DNA from: Streptomyces mobaraensis
Lineage (GTDB): Bacteria; Actinomycetota; Actinomycetes; Streptomycetales; Streptomycetaceae
Direction: 5' to 3'
Length of the DNA stretch: 64,000 nucleotides
NCBI RefSeq assembly: GCF_020099395.1
Contig: NZ_CP083590.1
Span: 4,092,001 to 4,156,000 of the forward strand
Part shown: piece by piece, positions 25,316 through 33,814 of the stretch
How the letters are laid out: the number at the start of each line of letters is the position of its first letter
How positions within the stretch are numbered: the stretch's first letter is position 1
The notes under the pieces: generated by a model
Database searches by the model: none
What the model was told of the DNA's origin: nothing
Seen by the model: the letters and a program-made list of their open reading frames with translations, nothing else
Position numbers and translations under genes: made by a program

Positions 25316-26433
25316 CGCACGTCCCCCACCACCTGGTCACCGGCGCCACCGGTTTCGTCGGCGGCGCCCTCGTCCTCGAACTCCTCGCCCGCACCGACGC
25401 CGAGATCCACTGCGTCGTCCGGCCGCGCAAGGACCTCTCCGCCGAGGAGCGGCTGCGCTCCGCGCTGACCACGGCCGCCGCCTCGTACGGCATCACGGAC
25501 CTCGACGAGGCCATCGCCACCCGCTGCCACCCCGTCGAGGGCGACCTCACCGCCGAGGCGTGCGGCGTCGACGCGGCCGCGCTGCCCGAGGTCGAGCAGG
25601 TCTGGCACGTCGCCGCCTCGCTCGCCTACGAGGAGCACCGCCGGGAGGAGATCCTCCGCGACAACCTCGGCGGCACGCGGCACGTCCTGGAGCTGGCCCG
25701 GGCGCTGAAGTCGCCCACGTTCAACTACGTTTCGACGGCCTACGTGGCCGGCGACCGCACCGGCTTCATCCCGGCCGAGCGGGTCGGCGAGGGCGTGGTC
25801 AGCAACAACGCCTACGAGCACAGCAAGATCCAGGCCGAACGGGCCGTCTACGCGGCCGGGTTCGAGCGCACCCGCATCTTCCGCCCCAGCATCGTCATCG
25901 GCCACAGCCGCACCTTCGCGGCGACCAGCTTCACCGGCCTCTACGGCTTTGTGAAGGGCCTCCAGAAGGCCCGCTCGGAGGTCCGCGCCACCCTCGGCGA
26001 CATGCTCGTCTTCCGCCCGCTGCGGCTCCGCGCCACCGAGGACGCGCTGGTCAACTTCATCCCCGTCGACCACGTCGTCTCGGCGGCCGTCGGCGTGGCC
26101 CTGGCGGACGGCCCCACCGACGTCTACCACCTGGCCAACACCGAGCAGCCGACCGTCGGCGACACCCTCGCGGAGCTGTGCGACCAGCTCGCGATCAAGC
26201 ACCCGCACTACGTCGACAGCACCGACGAGTTCACGCTTATTGACGAACGGGTCGACGAGCGCGTTGAGTTCTACCGATCGTACGTCAACGGCACCAAGGA
26301 CTTCGACGTCGCCAACGTGCAGAAGCTGCTCGGCGACGACGTCCTCAGCCACGCCCTGCCGCGCGAGCGGCTCGCCGAGTTCATCGGCTGGTACCTGGAG
26401 CACCACCGCGCACGGAAGGGAAAGAACGCGTGA
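25312..26433 (+). CDS. Thioester-reductase-like extended SDR (NAD_binding_4)
   Basis: A 373-residue extended short-chain dehydrogenase. The dinucleotide site is GATGFVG at residues 11-17; Ser142 and Y169-x3-K173 (YEHSK) form the catalytic set. NYVSTAYVAGDRTG and FRPSIVIGHS match the male-sterility / thioester reductase domain that reduces a carrier-bound thioester to an aldehyde or alcohol with NAD(P)H. It sits in the ATGA-coupled run with the loading ligase and carrier protein, so reductive release of the acyl chain is the first hypothesis. An OleD-type keto reductase is less likely but not excluded. Confidence 0.78.
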   Translation: MTHVPHHLVTGATGFVGGALVLELLARTDAEIHCVVRPRKDLSAEERLRSALTTAAASYGITDLDEAIATRCHPVEGDLTAEACGVDAAALPEVEQVWHVAASLAYEEHRREEILRDNLGGTRHVLELARALKSPTFNYVSTAYVAGDRTGFIPAERVGEGVVSNNAYEHSKIQAERAVYAAGFERTRIFRPSIVIGHSRTFAATSFTGLYGFVKGLQKARSEVRATLGDMLVFRPLRLRATEDALVNFIPVDHVVSAAVGVALADGPTDVYHLANTEQPTVGDTLAELCDQLAIKHPHYVDSTDEFTLIDERVDERVEFYRSYVNGTKDFDVANVQKLLGDDVLSHALPRERLAEFIGWYLEHHRARKGKNA

Positions 26434-27332
26434 AGCGCGAAGGCATCGAGTCCTGGGATCTCGCCTACGACGGCAAGCAGGACCTCCACGAGACGGAGGA
26501 CGGCTGCAAGCTGTACTACGAGATGCGCGGCGAGAGCGGCCCGGTGGTCACCTTCGTCTCCACCATCTACGTGGTCAGCACCGCCTGGCGGAACTTCACC
26601 GGCTCCCTGGTGGACGGCCACCGGCTGCTCACCTACGACCTGCGCAACCAGGGCGCGTCGGAGAGCAAGCCGGCGGATTTCGCCCGGCACGCCGACGACC
26701 TGCGGTCGCTGCTCGACGGACTGGGGATCGAGAAGACGTACCTGGTCGGCACCTCCATCTCCACCCTGATCTGCCGCGACTTCGCCGTCGCCCACCCCGA
26801 CCGGGTGGCCGGCCTGGTGCTCGTCGGCCCGCCGCTCAGCCCGAAGGGCTCGTCGCGCCGCCGCCGCATCGCCAAGTCCTGGCTGAACGCCCTGGAGACG
26901 GGCGGGCCGCGAGCCCTGTTCGACCTCATCTACCCGCTGGTCTTCGGCGAGAAGGCCATCGCCGAGGGCGGCTCCGGCGCCTACCTCGCCCTCCGCGAGC
27001 GCTTCCTCGCCATGAACTCCACCGCCCAGCTCGCCGCCAACCTGCGCGAGGCGCTGGAGGCGGACGACAAGGCCGAGCTGCTGGAGCGGATCCCCGCGCC
27101 GACGCTGCTGCTCAGCGGCGACGACGACTTCTCGACGACGGAGTCCACGCTGCGGAACGTCGCGGGGCTGCTGAAGAGTGCCGCCGTCGAGATCATCGAG
27201 GAGTGCGGACACCTGCCGTACTTCGAGCGTCCGGACGAGTTCCAGGACGCGATCGCCCGGTTCGTGGCGTCCGCCGAGGGCGGCGGGTTCCCGGAGACGT
27301 TCGTGCCGCGGGCGGTTGGAGCACTGGTATGA
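26430..27332 (+). CDS. Alpha/beta hydrolase of the island
   Basis: A 300-residue alpha/beta hydrolase. The nucleophile is Ser109 in GTSIS, the acid lies in LLLSGDDDFSTTES, and the His in ECGHLPYFERPDEF. The oxyanion region at about residues 42-50 lacks the usual HG motif (TFVSTIYVV). The start is a GTG overlapping the reductase stop. The next gene, carrier protein 2, overlaps it by ATGA. It could be an editing thioesterase or a hydrolase acting on the released product. No signal peptide, so it is cytoplasmic. Confidence 0.8.
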   Translation: MKREGIESWDLAYDGKQDLHETEDGCKLYYEMRGESGPVVTFVSTIYVVSTAWRNFTGSLVDGHRLLTYDLRNQGASESKPADFARHADDLRSLLDGLGIEKTYLVGTSISTLICRDFAVAHPDRVAGLVLVGPPLSPKGSSRRRRIAKSWLNALETGGPRALFDLIYPLVFGEKAIAEGGSGAYLALRERFLAMNSTAQLAANLREALEADDKAELLERIPAPTLLLSGDDDFSTTESTLRNVAGLLKSAAVEIIEECGHLPYFERPDEFQDAIARFVASAEGGGFPETFVPRAVGALV

Positions 27333-27592
27333 CGGACGACATCCTGAAGCGGCTGGTCGCCCTGCTGGAGCGGGTCGCCGCCGTCGAGCTGGACGGCCGG
27401 CCGGTCACCGAGACGGGCCCGGACTCGCTGCGGGCGCTGGGACTGACGTCGGTGCGGCTGATGGAGTTCCTGGTCGCGGTCGAGGACGAGTTCGATCTGA
27501 TCTGGGACGACGATGTGGAGGAAGCGGTGATCGGGTCGCTGGAGGGGATGGCCCGGTACATCGCGGAGGGGGCGGCGGTGCGCGCCGGATAG
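27329..27592 (+). CDS. Acyl carrier protein 2
   Basis: An 87-residue acidic helical protein. The likely phosphopantetheine site is Ser41 in GLTSVRLMEFLVAVEDEF, again with Thr where most carriers have Asp. The helix 2 sequence LMEFLVAVEDEFDL is typical of acyl carriers. Start ATG at 27329 overlaps the hydrolase stop. It ends the tightly coupled gene run; a 312-bp repeat element separates it from the adenylate-forming ligase. Two different carriers in one small cluster suggest two acyl groups or two handling steps. Confidence 0.8.
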   Translation: MTDDILKRLVALLERVAAVELDGRPVTETGPDSLRALGLTSVRLMEFLVAVEDEFDLIWDDDVEEAVIGSLEGMARYIAEGAAVRAG

Positions 27593-27596
27593 CCGG

Positions 27597-27860
27597 GGGG
27601 TTCGCCCCAGTCCCTCCCCCCAGAGGGGGTACCCCCACCTTCGCCGTTTCCTGGGGCTGCGCCCCAGACCCCCTTGTCGCGGCTTCGCCGCTCGTCCTCA
27701 AACTCCCCCAGAGGGGGGACCCCCAACGGGCTGAATATCGCGCCTGGGCGCACACTCCAGCCCGTCCGGCGTTTGAGGACCTCGCGGCGAAGCCGCGATG
27801 CCGGGGCGCGGGCCCTCCCGCAAGAAACGGTGAAAGGGCGGGACAGGGGCACCTACAACC
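27597..27860. repeat. Dispersed intergenic repeat, copy B, inside the biosynthetic island
   Basis: GC-rich palindromic blocks with no gene. GGGGTACCCCC-like and CTCCCCCAGAGGGGGGACCCCC segments, GCGGCTTCGCCGC stems and the core CCCGTCCGGCGTTTGAGGAC recur here. The last matches copy A (2662-2690, inverted), and the CAACGGGCTG...ATATCGCGCC segment matches copy C (56240-56270). It separates carrier protein 2 from the ligase and could interrupt transcription. Confidence 0.75.
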
Positions 27861-27904
27861 ACCTCGCCCACAGCAACGTTCACTCACGACCACAGGTGGA
27901 CCCA

Positions 27905-29602
27905 GTGACCGCAGAAACAACAAAGGCCAAGCGCCCAGCGTTCCTCACCGACTACACCCCCACCCGCTACCGCAAACGCCTCACCCCCCTCTCCCGAGTC
28001 CCCATCACCGGCCGCATCGGCGAGGTCTGGCACCTCGCCGCCCAGCGCCACCCCCGCAACCCCGTCATCGTCGACCGCGCCCCCGACGTCGACCGCGAGG
28101 GCCCGCTGGAGCGCAGCTACCTGCAGTGGGCCGCGCTCGTCGACGACCTCGCGTCCCGGCTGCACGCGCTGGGCGTGCAGGAGTGGGACCGGGTCGCCGT
28201 CGTGAAGCGGAACCACCTCGACGTCGCCCTGCTCGCCTCCGCCGCCGCGCGGATCGGCGCCGTGCCCGCGCTGATCACCGACCACCACGACGCGCGCACC
28301 CTCGCGGTGATGCTCGGCCGGCTGGAGAAGCCGTTCCTGATCACGGACCGGCAGGCGCTGGAGCGCATGGGTCTCGACAAGGAGGCCGTCGCCGAGCTCA
28401 CCGAGAAGACGGCCTGCGTCGACGACGTCCCGGAGGACCGGCCCGACGTCGTCTCCTTCGACGGGCTGCGCGGCGGACCGGTCGTCGAACCCCGGCTTCG
28501 CGCCTGGGAGGAGCCGATGGTCATCACCCACACCTCGGGCACCACCGGCGTCCCCAAGCTCGTACTGCACTCGGCCGAGTCGCTGTACTCGCTGGGCCTG
28601 GTCGAGGCCGAGCGGTGGCCGTTCTTCCGGCTGCGGGACGACGACACCGTCGCGTTCTGCGAGCCGTACTCGCACCAGCGCATCATCACCGGGCTGCTGC
28701 CGCTGGCGACCGTCGCGCCCAAGCTCGTCATGATGTCGGACCCGCTCGCGCCGGTCGTCCGCGAGCTGCTCGTCGAGCACAAGCCGACGTTCGTCGAGAC
28801 GCTGCCCAACGCCTTCCTCGCCTGGGAGGAGCTGGCGCAGGACCCGGCGAAGCCGTTCGCGAACGTCCGCGTCTTCGTCAACTCCTTCGACGCCATCCAC
28901 ACCCGCACCGTGCGCACCTTCCTCGCCGCGACCGAGCGGAAGCTGCCGGTCTGGGTGCAGTCCTGGAGCCAGACCGAGGCCGGCGCGGTGGCCATCCGCC
29001 CGTACACGCGCGGCTCGGTCAAGCGGCGCGGCCACCGGCCGCCGCCCACCCAGGTCCTCGGCTGGCCCGTCCCGGGCTTCGGCAGGCTCCGCGCCGTCGA
29101 CCCGGACACGGGCGTGCCGGTGCGCCGGGGCGAGGTCGGCCTGATCCAGTTCTCCGCGCCGGGCCGCTGCCTCACCTACGTCGGCGAGAAGGAGCGGCAC
29201 GACCTCAAGCGCGAGGGCCACTGGTGGAACCTCGGCGACATGGCGGTCATCAACCGCCTCGGCGCCGTCCGGCTCATCGACCGCGAGGTCGACCGGATCC
29301 CCGGCGCCAGCGCCCTGGAGATCGAGGACGTGCTGCTGGACCGGCTGCCGCGGACCACCGAGGTCATCGTCCTCGCCGTCGCGGGCGGGAAGCCGCAGCC
29401 CGTCTACAGCTCCCAGTTCGACCAGCCCGTGACCGAGGCGCAGTGGCGCGCGGCCACCGCCGATCTGCCGGAGATGGCCGAGCCCATCCACATCCGGTGG
29501 GAGGAGTTCCCCCGAACCGCCACGTGGAAGGTGCGCCGCGTCATGCTCCGCGAGCAGCTGCTCGAGGACGCCGACGGCATCGGATACGGCACCTGGACGT
29601 AG
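27905..29602 (+). CDS. Class I adenylate-forming ligase, candidate activating enzyme for nitrite or an acid
   Basis: A 565-residue AMP-forming enzyme. The P-loop-like A3 motif THTSGTTGVPK is at about residues 208-218, A5 is SWSQTEAGA, A7 HWWNLGDMA, and the C-terminal catalytic Lys542 lies in FPRTATWKVRR. It could load an acid onto a carrier protein or CoA. In cremeomycin and related pathways a member of this superfamily (CreM) uses ATP and nitrite to diazotise an amine. With a nitrite-forming pair 2-6 kb downstream, that is an attractive role, but sequence alone does not decide it. GTG at 27905 follows AGGTGGA. Confidence 0.82.
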   Translation: MTAETTKAKRPAFLTDYTPTRYRKRLTPLSRVPITGRIGEVWHLAAQRHPRNPVIVDRAPDVDREGPLERSYLQWAALVDDLASRLHALGVQEWDRVAVVKRNHLDVALLASAAARIGAVPALITDHHDARTLAVMLGRLEKPFLITDRQALERMGLDKEAVAELTEKTACVDDVPEDRPDVVSFDGLRGGPVVEPRLRAWEEPMVITHTSGTTGVPKLVLHSAESLYSLGLVEAERWPFFRLRDDDTVAFCEPYSHQRIITGLLPLATVAPKLVMMSDPLAPVVRELLVEHKPTFVETLPNAFLAWEELAQDPAKPFANVRVFVNSFDAIHTRTVRTFLAATERKLPVWVQSWSQTEAGAVAIRPYTRGSVKRRGHRPPPTQVLGWPVPGFGRLRAVDPDTGVPVRRGEVGLIQFSAPGRCLTYVGEKERHDLKREGHWWNLGDMAVINRLGAVRLIDREVDRIPGASALEIEDVLLDRLPRTTEVIVLAVAGGKPQPVYSSQFDQPVTEAQWRAATADLPEMAEPIHIRWEEFPRTATWKVRRVMLREQLLEDADGIGYGTWT

Positions 29603-29702
29603 CGGTCACGTCAACCGGCCGCGAGGGCGCGGCGCGCGGACCCCGCTCGCGGGCACGCCCGCGCGCCGTGCCGTCCGGCCGGCCGACCCGCTGAGAGGAA
29701 AC

Positions 29703-31412
29703 ATGACAACCCAGACCGAGAGCGGCGGTACGGCACCAGGGGCGCTGGAGGCCGGCCACCCCCGCAGGTGGCTGATCGTCGGCGCGATGTCGCTGTGCAT
29801 GTTCATCGCCGTCATGGACAACACCGTCCTGACCGTGGCCCTGGCCTCCATCCAGAAGGACCTGGACGCCTCCAACGCCTCGCTCCAGTGGTCGATGGAC
29901 GCCTACACGCTCACCTTCGCGGCCCTGCTGCTCACCGCCGGACTGCTCGGCGACCGCTACGGGCGGCGCAGGGTGCTGGTGGCCGGGCTGGTGTTCTTCG
30001 CCCTGGTCTCCGCCGCCGGCGCGTGGTCCGGGAGCGCGGGCCAACTCATCGGCTGGCGCGCCGCGATGGGCGTCGGCGCGGCGGTGGTGCCCGGCTGCAC
30101 CATGGCCGTGATCACCACCGCCGTGCCGCGGCACGAGCGGGCCAAGGCCATCGGCCTCTGGTCCGCCGCGGCCGGCGTCGGCATCGCCGCCGGCCCGATC
30201 ATCGGCGGCGCCCTGCTGGAGCACTTCTGGTGGGGCTCCGCCCTGCTGGTGAACGTGCCGTTCGTGCTGGTGGCGATCGGCCTGATCGTCTTCTGCGTGC
30301 CGGAGAACCGCGGCGGCAACAGCACCGCCCGGATCGACCTCCCCGGCGTCCTGCTCTCCACCGCGGCCACCGGCGCCCTGGTGTTCGGCATCATCGAGGG
30401 CGGCGAACGCTCCACCCTCGCCGATGCGATCGTCTGGGTGCCGCTGGTCGCGAGCGTCCTCCTCTACGCCGTCCTGGCGAAGGTGGAGCGGCGGGCCGCC
30501 AACCCGGCCGTCGACCTCGGGCTGCTGCGCAGGCCGCGGTTCGCGGCGGGCTCCGGAGCCCTCGCGATCATCTTCTTCACCGCGATGGGCGCCAGCTTCG
30601 TCGTCGTCTTCTACCTCCAGATCCTGCGCGGCTACAGCCCGTTGGACTCCGGGCTGCTGATGCTGCCGCTCGCCGTCGGCTCGATGATCAGCGCCGGGGT
30701 GAGCGACGGACTGGTGAAGCGGTTCGGCGCGGCCTCCGCCATCGCGGTGGGCGCGGTGCTGATGTCCGCCGGGCTGGGGCTGATCGGCCTGCTCGGCGCG
30801 TCCACGCCCATCTGGCGGTTCGGCGCGGCCCAGTTCGTCGGCGGCCTCGGCTTCGGCCTGGCGTTCTCCGCGGCGATGGCGGCGACCGTCGCCATGGTCC
30901 CGGAGGAGAAGGCGGGCGCCGGCAGCGCCCTCGCCAACACCGCGCGGCACGTCGGCAGCGCCCTGGGCATCGCCGTGCTCGGCGCGGTCCTCGGCGCGGT
31001 GTACCGCCACAAGCTCGGCGACACCACCGACCCGCTGCCCGCCTCCGTCCGCGACCAGGCCGGGGACTCCCTCGGCAGCACGGCGGGCGCGCTGCACGAG
31101 GTGACCGAGCGGGCGAGAGAGCTCCAGGGCGCCCGGGACGCCGCGTCACAGGCGGAGCTCAAGGAGCTGCTGCCCGCCGTCCGGTCGGCCCGGACCATCC
31201 TCGACCGGGCGGCGGACGCGTTCCTCGACGCCCTGCAGACCACCATGTGGCTGACCGCCGGGATCGGCCTGCTCTCCGCCGTCGTCGCGCTGGTGTGGCT
31301 GCGCGGCGCGGCGGCGGCCGACGCCGGTACGGAGGCCGGTGCGCCGGCCGGTTCCAAGGACGGTGAGTCCGCCGCGCCCGCCACTGCCGCGGGGGACACG
31401 TCGGCCGTCTGA
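29703..31412 (+). CDS. DHA2-type MFS exporter
   Basis: A 569-residue transporter with 14 predicted helices, starting near residue 20 (RWLIVGAMSLCMFIAVMDNTVLTVALASI). LTAGLLGDRYGRRRVLVAG is the conserved MFS loop between helices 2 and 3. The long cytoplasmic or outer segment near residues 430-505 is Ala/Arg/Glu-rich, followed by a last helix. The family exports drugs and metabolites by proton antiport. Its place between the ligase and the nitrite-forming pair suggests product export and self-resistance. ATG at 29703 has GAGAGGAAA upstream. Confidence 0.9.
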   Translation: MTTQTESGGTAPGALEAGHPRRWLIVGAMSLCMFIAVMDNTVLTVALASIQKDLDASNASLQWSMDAYTLTFAALLLTAGLLGDRYGRRRVLVAGLVFFALVSAAGAWSGSAGQLIGWRAAMGVGAAVVPGCTMAVITTAVPRHERAKAIGLWSAAAGVGIAAGPIIGGALLEHFWWGSALLVNVPFVLVAIGLIVFCVPENRGGNSTARIDLPGVLLSTAATGALVFGIIEGGERSTLADAIVWVPLVASVLLYAVLAKVERRAANPAVDLGLLRRPRFAAGSGALAIIFFTAMGASFVVVFYLQILRGYSPLDSGLLMLPLAVGSMISAGVSDGLVKRFGAASAIAVGAVLMSAGLGLIGLLGASTPIWRFGAAQFVGGLGFGLAFSAAMAATVAMVPEEKAGAGSALANTARHVGSALGIAVLGAVLGAVYRHKLGDTTDPLPASVRDQAGDSLGSTAGALHEVTERARELQGARDAASQAELKELLPAVRSARTILDRAADAFLDALQTTMWLTAGIGLLSAVVALVWLRGAAAADAGTEAGAPAGSKDGESAAPATAAGDTSAV

Positions 31413-31506
31413 TCCGGGGCCGGGCACCCCCGGCCCTCCTACCCCTCACCCCCCTGCCCCGCGGGTCCGACCGGCCCGCGCGGGCGTACCGAATGGAGCG
31501 CGTTCC

Positions 31507-33519
31507 GTGGCAGCCCGAGCGCCTGGTGCGCAGACCGACACCTTCGAGATATGCGTGGTGGGCGCGGGACCACGCGGCCTTTCCGTACTGGAGCGGCTCT
31601 GCGCCAACGAGCGGGCCGCACCCTCGCACGGCGCGGTGACCGTCCACCTCGTCGACCCGGCGCTGCCCGGAGCGGGCGCCGTCTGGCGCCCGGACCAGTC
31701 GCGGCACCTGCTGATGAACACCGTCGCCTCGCAGATCACCCTGTTCACGGACGGCAGTTCGCGGATCGACGGGCCCGTGGAGCCCGGGCCGACGCTCCAC
31801 GAGTGGGCCCGGGACGTGGTGTCCCTGGCGGAGTGCGCCGGCGAGGACGACTGGGTGCTGCGCGAGGCGCGGGCGCTCGGCCCCGACGCGTACCCCACCC
31901 GCGCGTTCTACGGCCGCTACCTGCACGACTGCTACCGGCGCGTGCTGTCGGGCGCCCCCGCGCACCTCACCGTGCGGACGCACCGCTCGCGCGCCGTCGC
32001 GCTGGCGGACGCGCTCGGCGCGGCGGGCGGGCCGCAGAGCCTGCTGCTCGCCGACGGCACGCGGCTCGACGGGCTCGACGCCGTCGTCCTCGCCCAGGGG
32101 CACGTCCCCGCCCGGCCCACCGTCCCCGAGGCGCGCGCCGCCCACCTCGCCCGGCTGCACGGGCTCACCTACCTGCCGCCGGTCAACCCGGCCGACGCCG
32201 ACCTGGACGGCGTCGAGCCAGGCGAACCCGTCCTGCTGCGCGGCCTGGGGCTCAACTTCTTCGACTACATGGCCCTGTTCACGGCCGGGCGCGGGGGCGC
32301 GTACGTCCGGGCGGAGGGCGGGGCTGTGGTGTACCGGCCGTCCGGGCGTGAACCGCGGCTGTACGCGTTCTCGCGGCGCGGCGTGCCCTACCACGCGCGC
32401 GGCGAGAACCAGAAGGGCGTCTCCGGGCGGTACTTGCCCCGGTTGCTCACCCCGGAGCGCATCGACGCGCTGCGCGCCCGCGCGCGGAGCGGTGAGCCGG
32501 TCCGTTTCACCGCCGACCTCTGGCCGCTGATCGCAGCCGAGGTGGAGAGCGTCTACTACGGCACCCTGCTGACGGCCCTGGGGCGGGACGCGGAACGCGC
32601 GGAGTTCACCGAGCGGTACCTGGCCGCCGGGACTCAGGGGGCCGGGGCCGGGGCCCAAGCGGCCGGGGAGCGCCAGGAACTCCTCGACGCCCACGGCATC
32701 GCCCCGCGCCACCGCTGGGACTGGGAGCGGCTCGCCGCCCCGCACAAGGGCCGGGACTTCGCCGACCGCGCGGAGTTCCGCCGCTGGCTGCTCGACCGGC
32801 TGCGGGCCGACGCGCGCGCGGCCCGCGAGGGGAACGTGGACGGCCCGCTCAAGGCGGCCCTGGACGTGCTGCGCGACCTCCGCAACGAGATCCGGCTCGC
32901 CGTCGACCACGCCGGGCTCGACGGCGCCTCCCACCGCGACGAGCTGGAACGCTGGTACACGCCGCTCAACGCCTTCCTCTCCATCGGCCCGCCCGCCTCC
33001 CGCATCGAGGAGATGGCCGCGCTCGTCGAGGCCGGCCTGCTGGAGGTGACCGGGCCCGGCACCGACGTACGCCTCGACCCGGCGGCCGGCACGTTCACCG
33101 CCTCGTCGCCGCTGGTGCCCGGGGAGCCCGTACGGGCCCGGGTGCTGATCGAGGCCCGGCTCCCCGAACCCGACCTGCGGCGCACCGAGGACCCGCTGCT
33201 CCGGCACCTGCTCGACACCGGGCAGTGTGCGCCGTACCGGATCCCGACGGCGGACGGGCCGGCGTACGAGACGGGCGGCCTCGCCGTCACCGAACGCCCG
33301 TACCGCGTCGTCGCCGCCGACGGCACCGCGCACCCGCGCCGCTTCGCCTACGGGGTCCCGACGGAGGCCGTCCACTGGGTCACGGCCGCCGGCACCCGGC
33401 CCGGCGTCGACTCGGTGACGCTCGCCGACGCGGACGCCATCGCCCGCACCGTGCTCGGGCTCACACCGGCGCTCGCGGCGCCGGAGGCGTCGGCGGCGTT
33501 CGCGGGGGTACCCGTCTGA
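31507..33519 (+). CDS. FAD-dependent CreE-like monooxygenase, probable L-aspartate to nitrosuccinate
   Basis: A 670-residue flavoprotein with the N-terminal FAD site VVGAGPRGLSVLERL (residues 17-31), HLLMNTVASQITLF near residue 76 and LRGLGLNFFDYMALFT near residue 249. This is the FAD/NAD(P)-binding protein family (NAD_binding_9) that includes, from memory, CreE of cremeomycin and FzmM of fosfazinomycin, which oxidise aspartate to nitrosuccinate. The next gene encodes a fumarase-superfamily lyase, the expected partner. GTG 31507 is the first start before the FAD motif, with GGAG upstream. Other members with unknown substrates exist, so the assignment rests on the gene pair. Confidence 0.75.
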   Translation: MAARAPGAQTDTFEICVVGAGPRGLSVLERLCANERAAPSHGAVTVHLVDPALPGAGAVWRPDQSRHLLMNTVASQITLFTDGSSRIDGPVEPGPTLHEWARDVVSLAECAGEDDWVLREARALGPDAYPTRAFYGRYLHDCYRRVLSGAPAHLTVRTHRSRAVALADALGAAGGPQSLLLADGTRLDGLDAVVLAQGHVPARPTVPEARAAHLARLHGLTYLPPVNPADADLDGVEPGEPVLLRGLGLNFFDYMALFTAGRGGAYVRAEGGAVVYRPSGREPRLYAFSRRGVPYHARGENQKGVSGRYLPRLLTPERIDALRARARSGEPVRFTADLWPLIAAEVESVYYGTLLTALGRDAERAEFTERYLAAGTQGAGAGAQAAGERQELLDAHGIAPRHRWDWERLAAPHKGRDFADRAEFRRWLLDRLRADARAAREGNVDGPLKAALDVLRDLRNEIRLAVDHAGLDGASHRDELERWYTPLNAFLSIGPPASRIEEMAALVEAGLLEVTGPGTDVRLDPAAGTFTASSPLVPGEPVRARVLIEARLPEPDLRRTEDPLLRHLLDTGQCAPYRIPTADGPAYETGGLAVTERPYRVVAADGTAHPRRFAYGVPTEAVHWVTAAGTRPGVDSVTLADADAIARTVLGLTPALAAPEASAAFAGVPV

Positions 33520-33533
33520 CGGGTGGGTTGCGC

Positions 33534-33580
33534 GGCGGAGGTCACCGGCCCGGCTCCGACGGGGGCCGGTGACCTCCGCC
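33534..33580 (+). terminator. Perfect 18-bp hairpin after the CreE-like gene
   Basis: GGCGGAGGTCACCGGCCC and GGGCCGGTGACCTCCGCC form a perfect 18-bp stem with an 11-base loop, 15 bp after the stop of the flavoprotein gene. No T-run follows, as is common in Streptomyces. It would separate the flavoprotein transcript from the lyase gene. Confidence 0.75.
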
Positions 33581-33659
33581 GCTGGGCTGTCCGGATCGGG
33601 AACATCCCTGATCCGTCAGCGATTTCATCTGATGTGGCACGCACCACCGCCTGATCCGC

Positions 33660-33792
33660 CTGATGCGTCGCCCACCGCCTGATGCGTCGCGCACCACCTG
33701 ATGCGTCGCGCACCGCCTGATGCGTCGCGCACCGCCTGATGCGTCGCGCACCGCCTGATGCGTCGCGCACTGCCTGATGCGTCGCGCACCAC
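33660..33792. repeat. Tandem array of seven 19-bp repeats upstream of the lyase gene
   Basis: CTGATGCGTCGCGCACCGC is repeated head to tail seven times (33660, 33679, 33698, 33717, 33736, 33755, 33774), with one to two substitutions in the first, second, sixth and seventh units. Degenerate partial units precede it. Each unit contains TGCG-TCG-CGCA, a small inverted repeat. The period is not a multiple of three, so it is not a coding repeat. It ends 22 bp before the lyase ATG. Confidence 0.9.
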
Positions 33793-33814
33793 CACCCACC
33801 CGCGAGGAGACTCG

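Noticed and set aside
25312..29602. OleB/OleC/OleD-type beta-lactone or olefin pathway from the SDR, hydrolase and AMP ligase
   Set aside because: No OleA-type thiolase is present, the SDR looks like a thioester reductase, and carrier proteins and an amino acid ligase are interleaved.
33660..33792. Possible CRISPR array
   Set aside because: The 19-bp units are directly adjacent with no unique spacers, and no cas genes are present.
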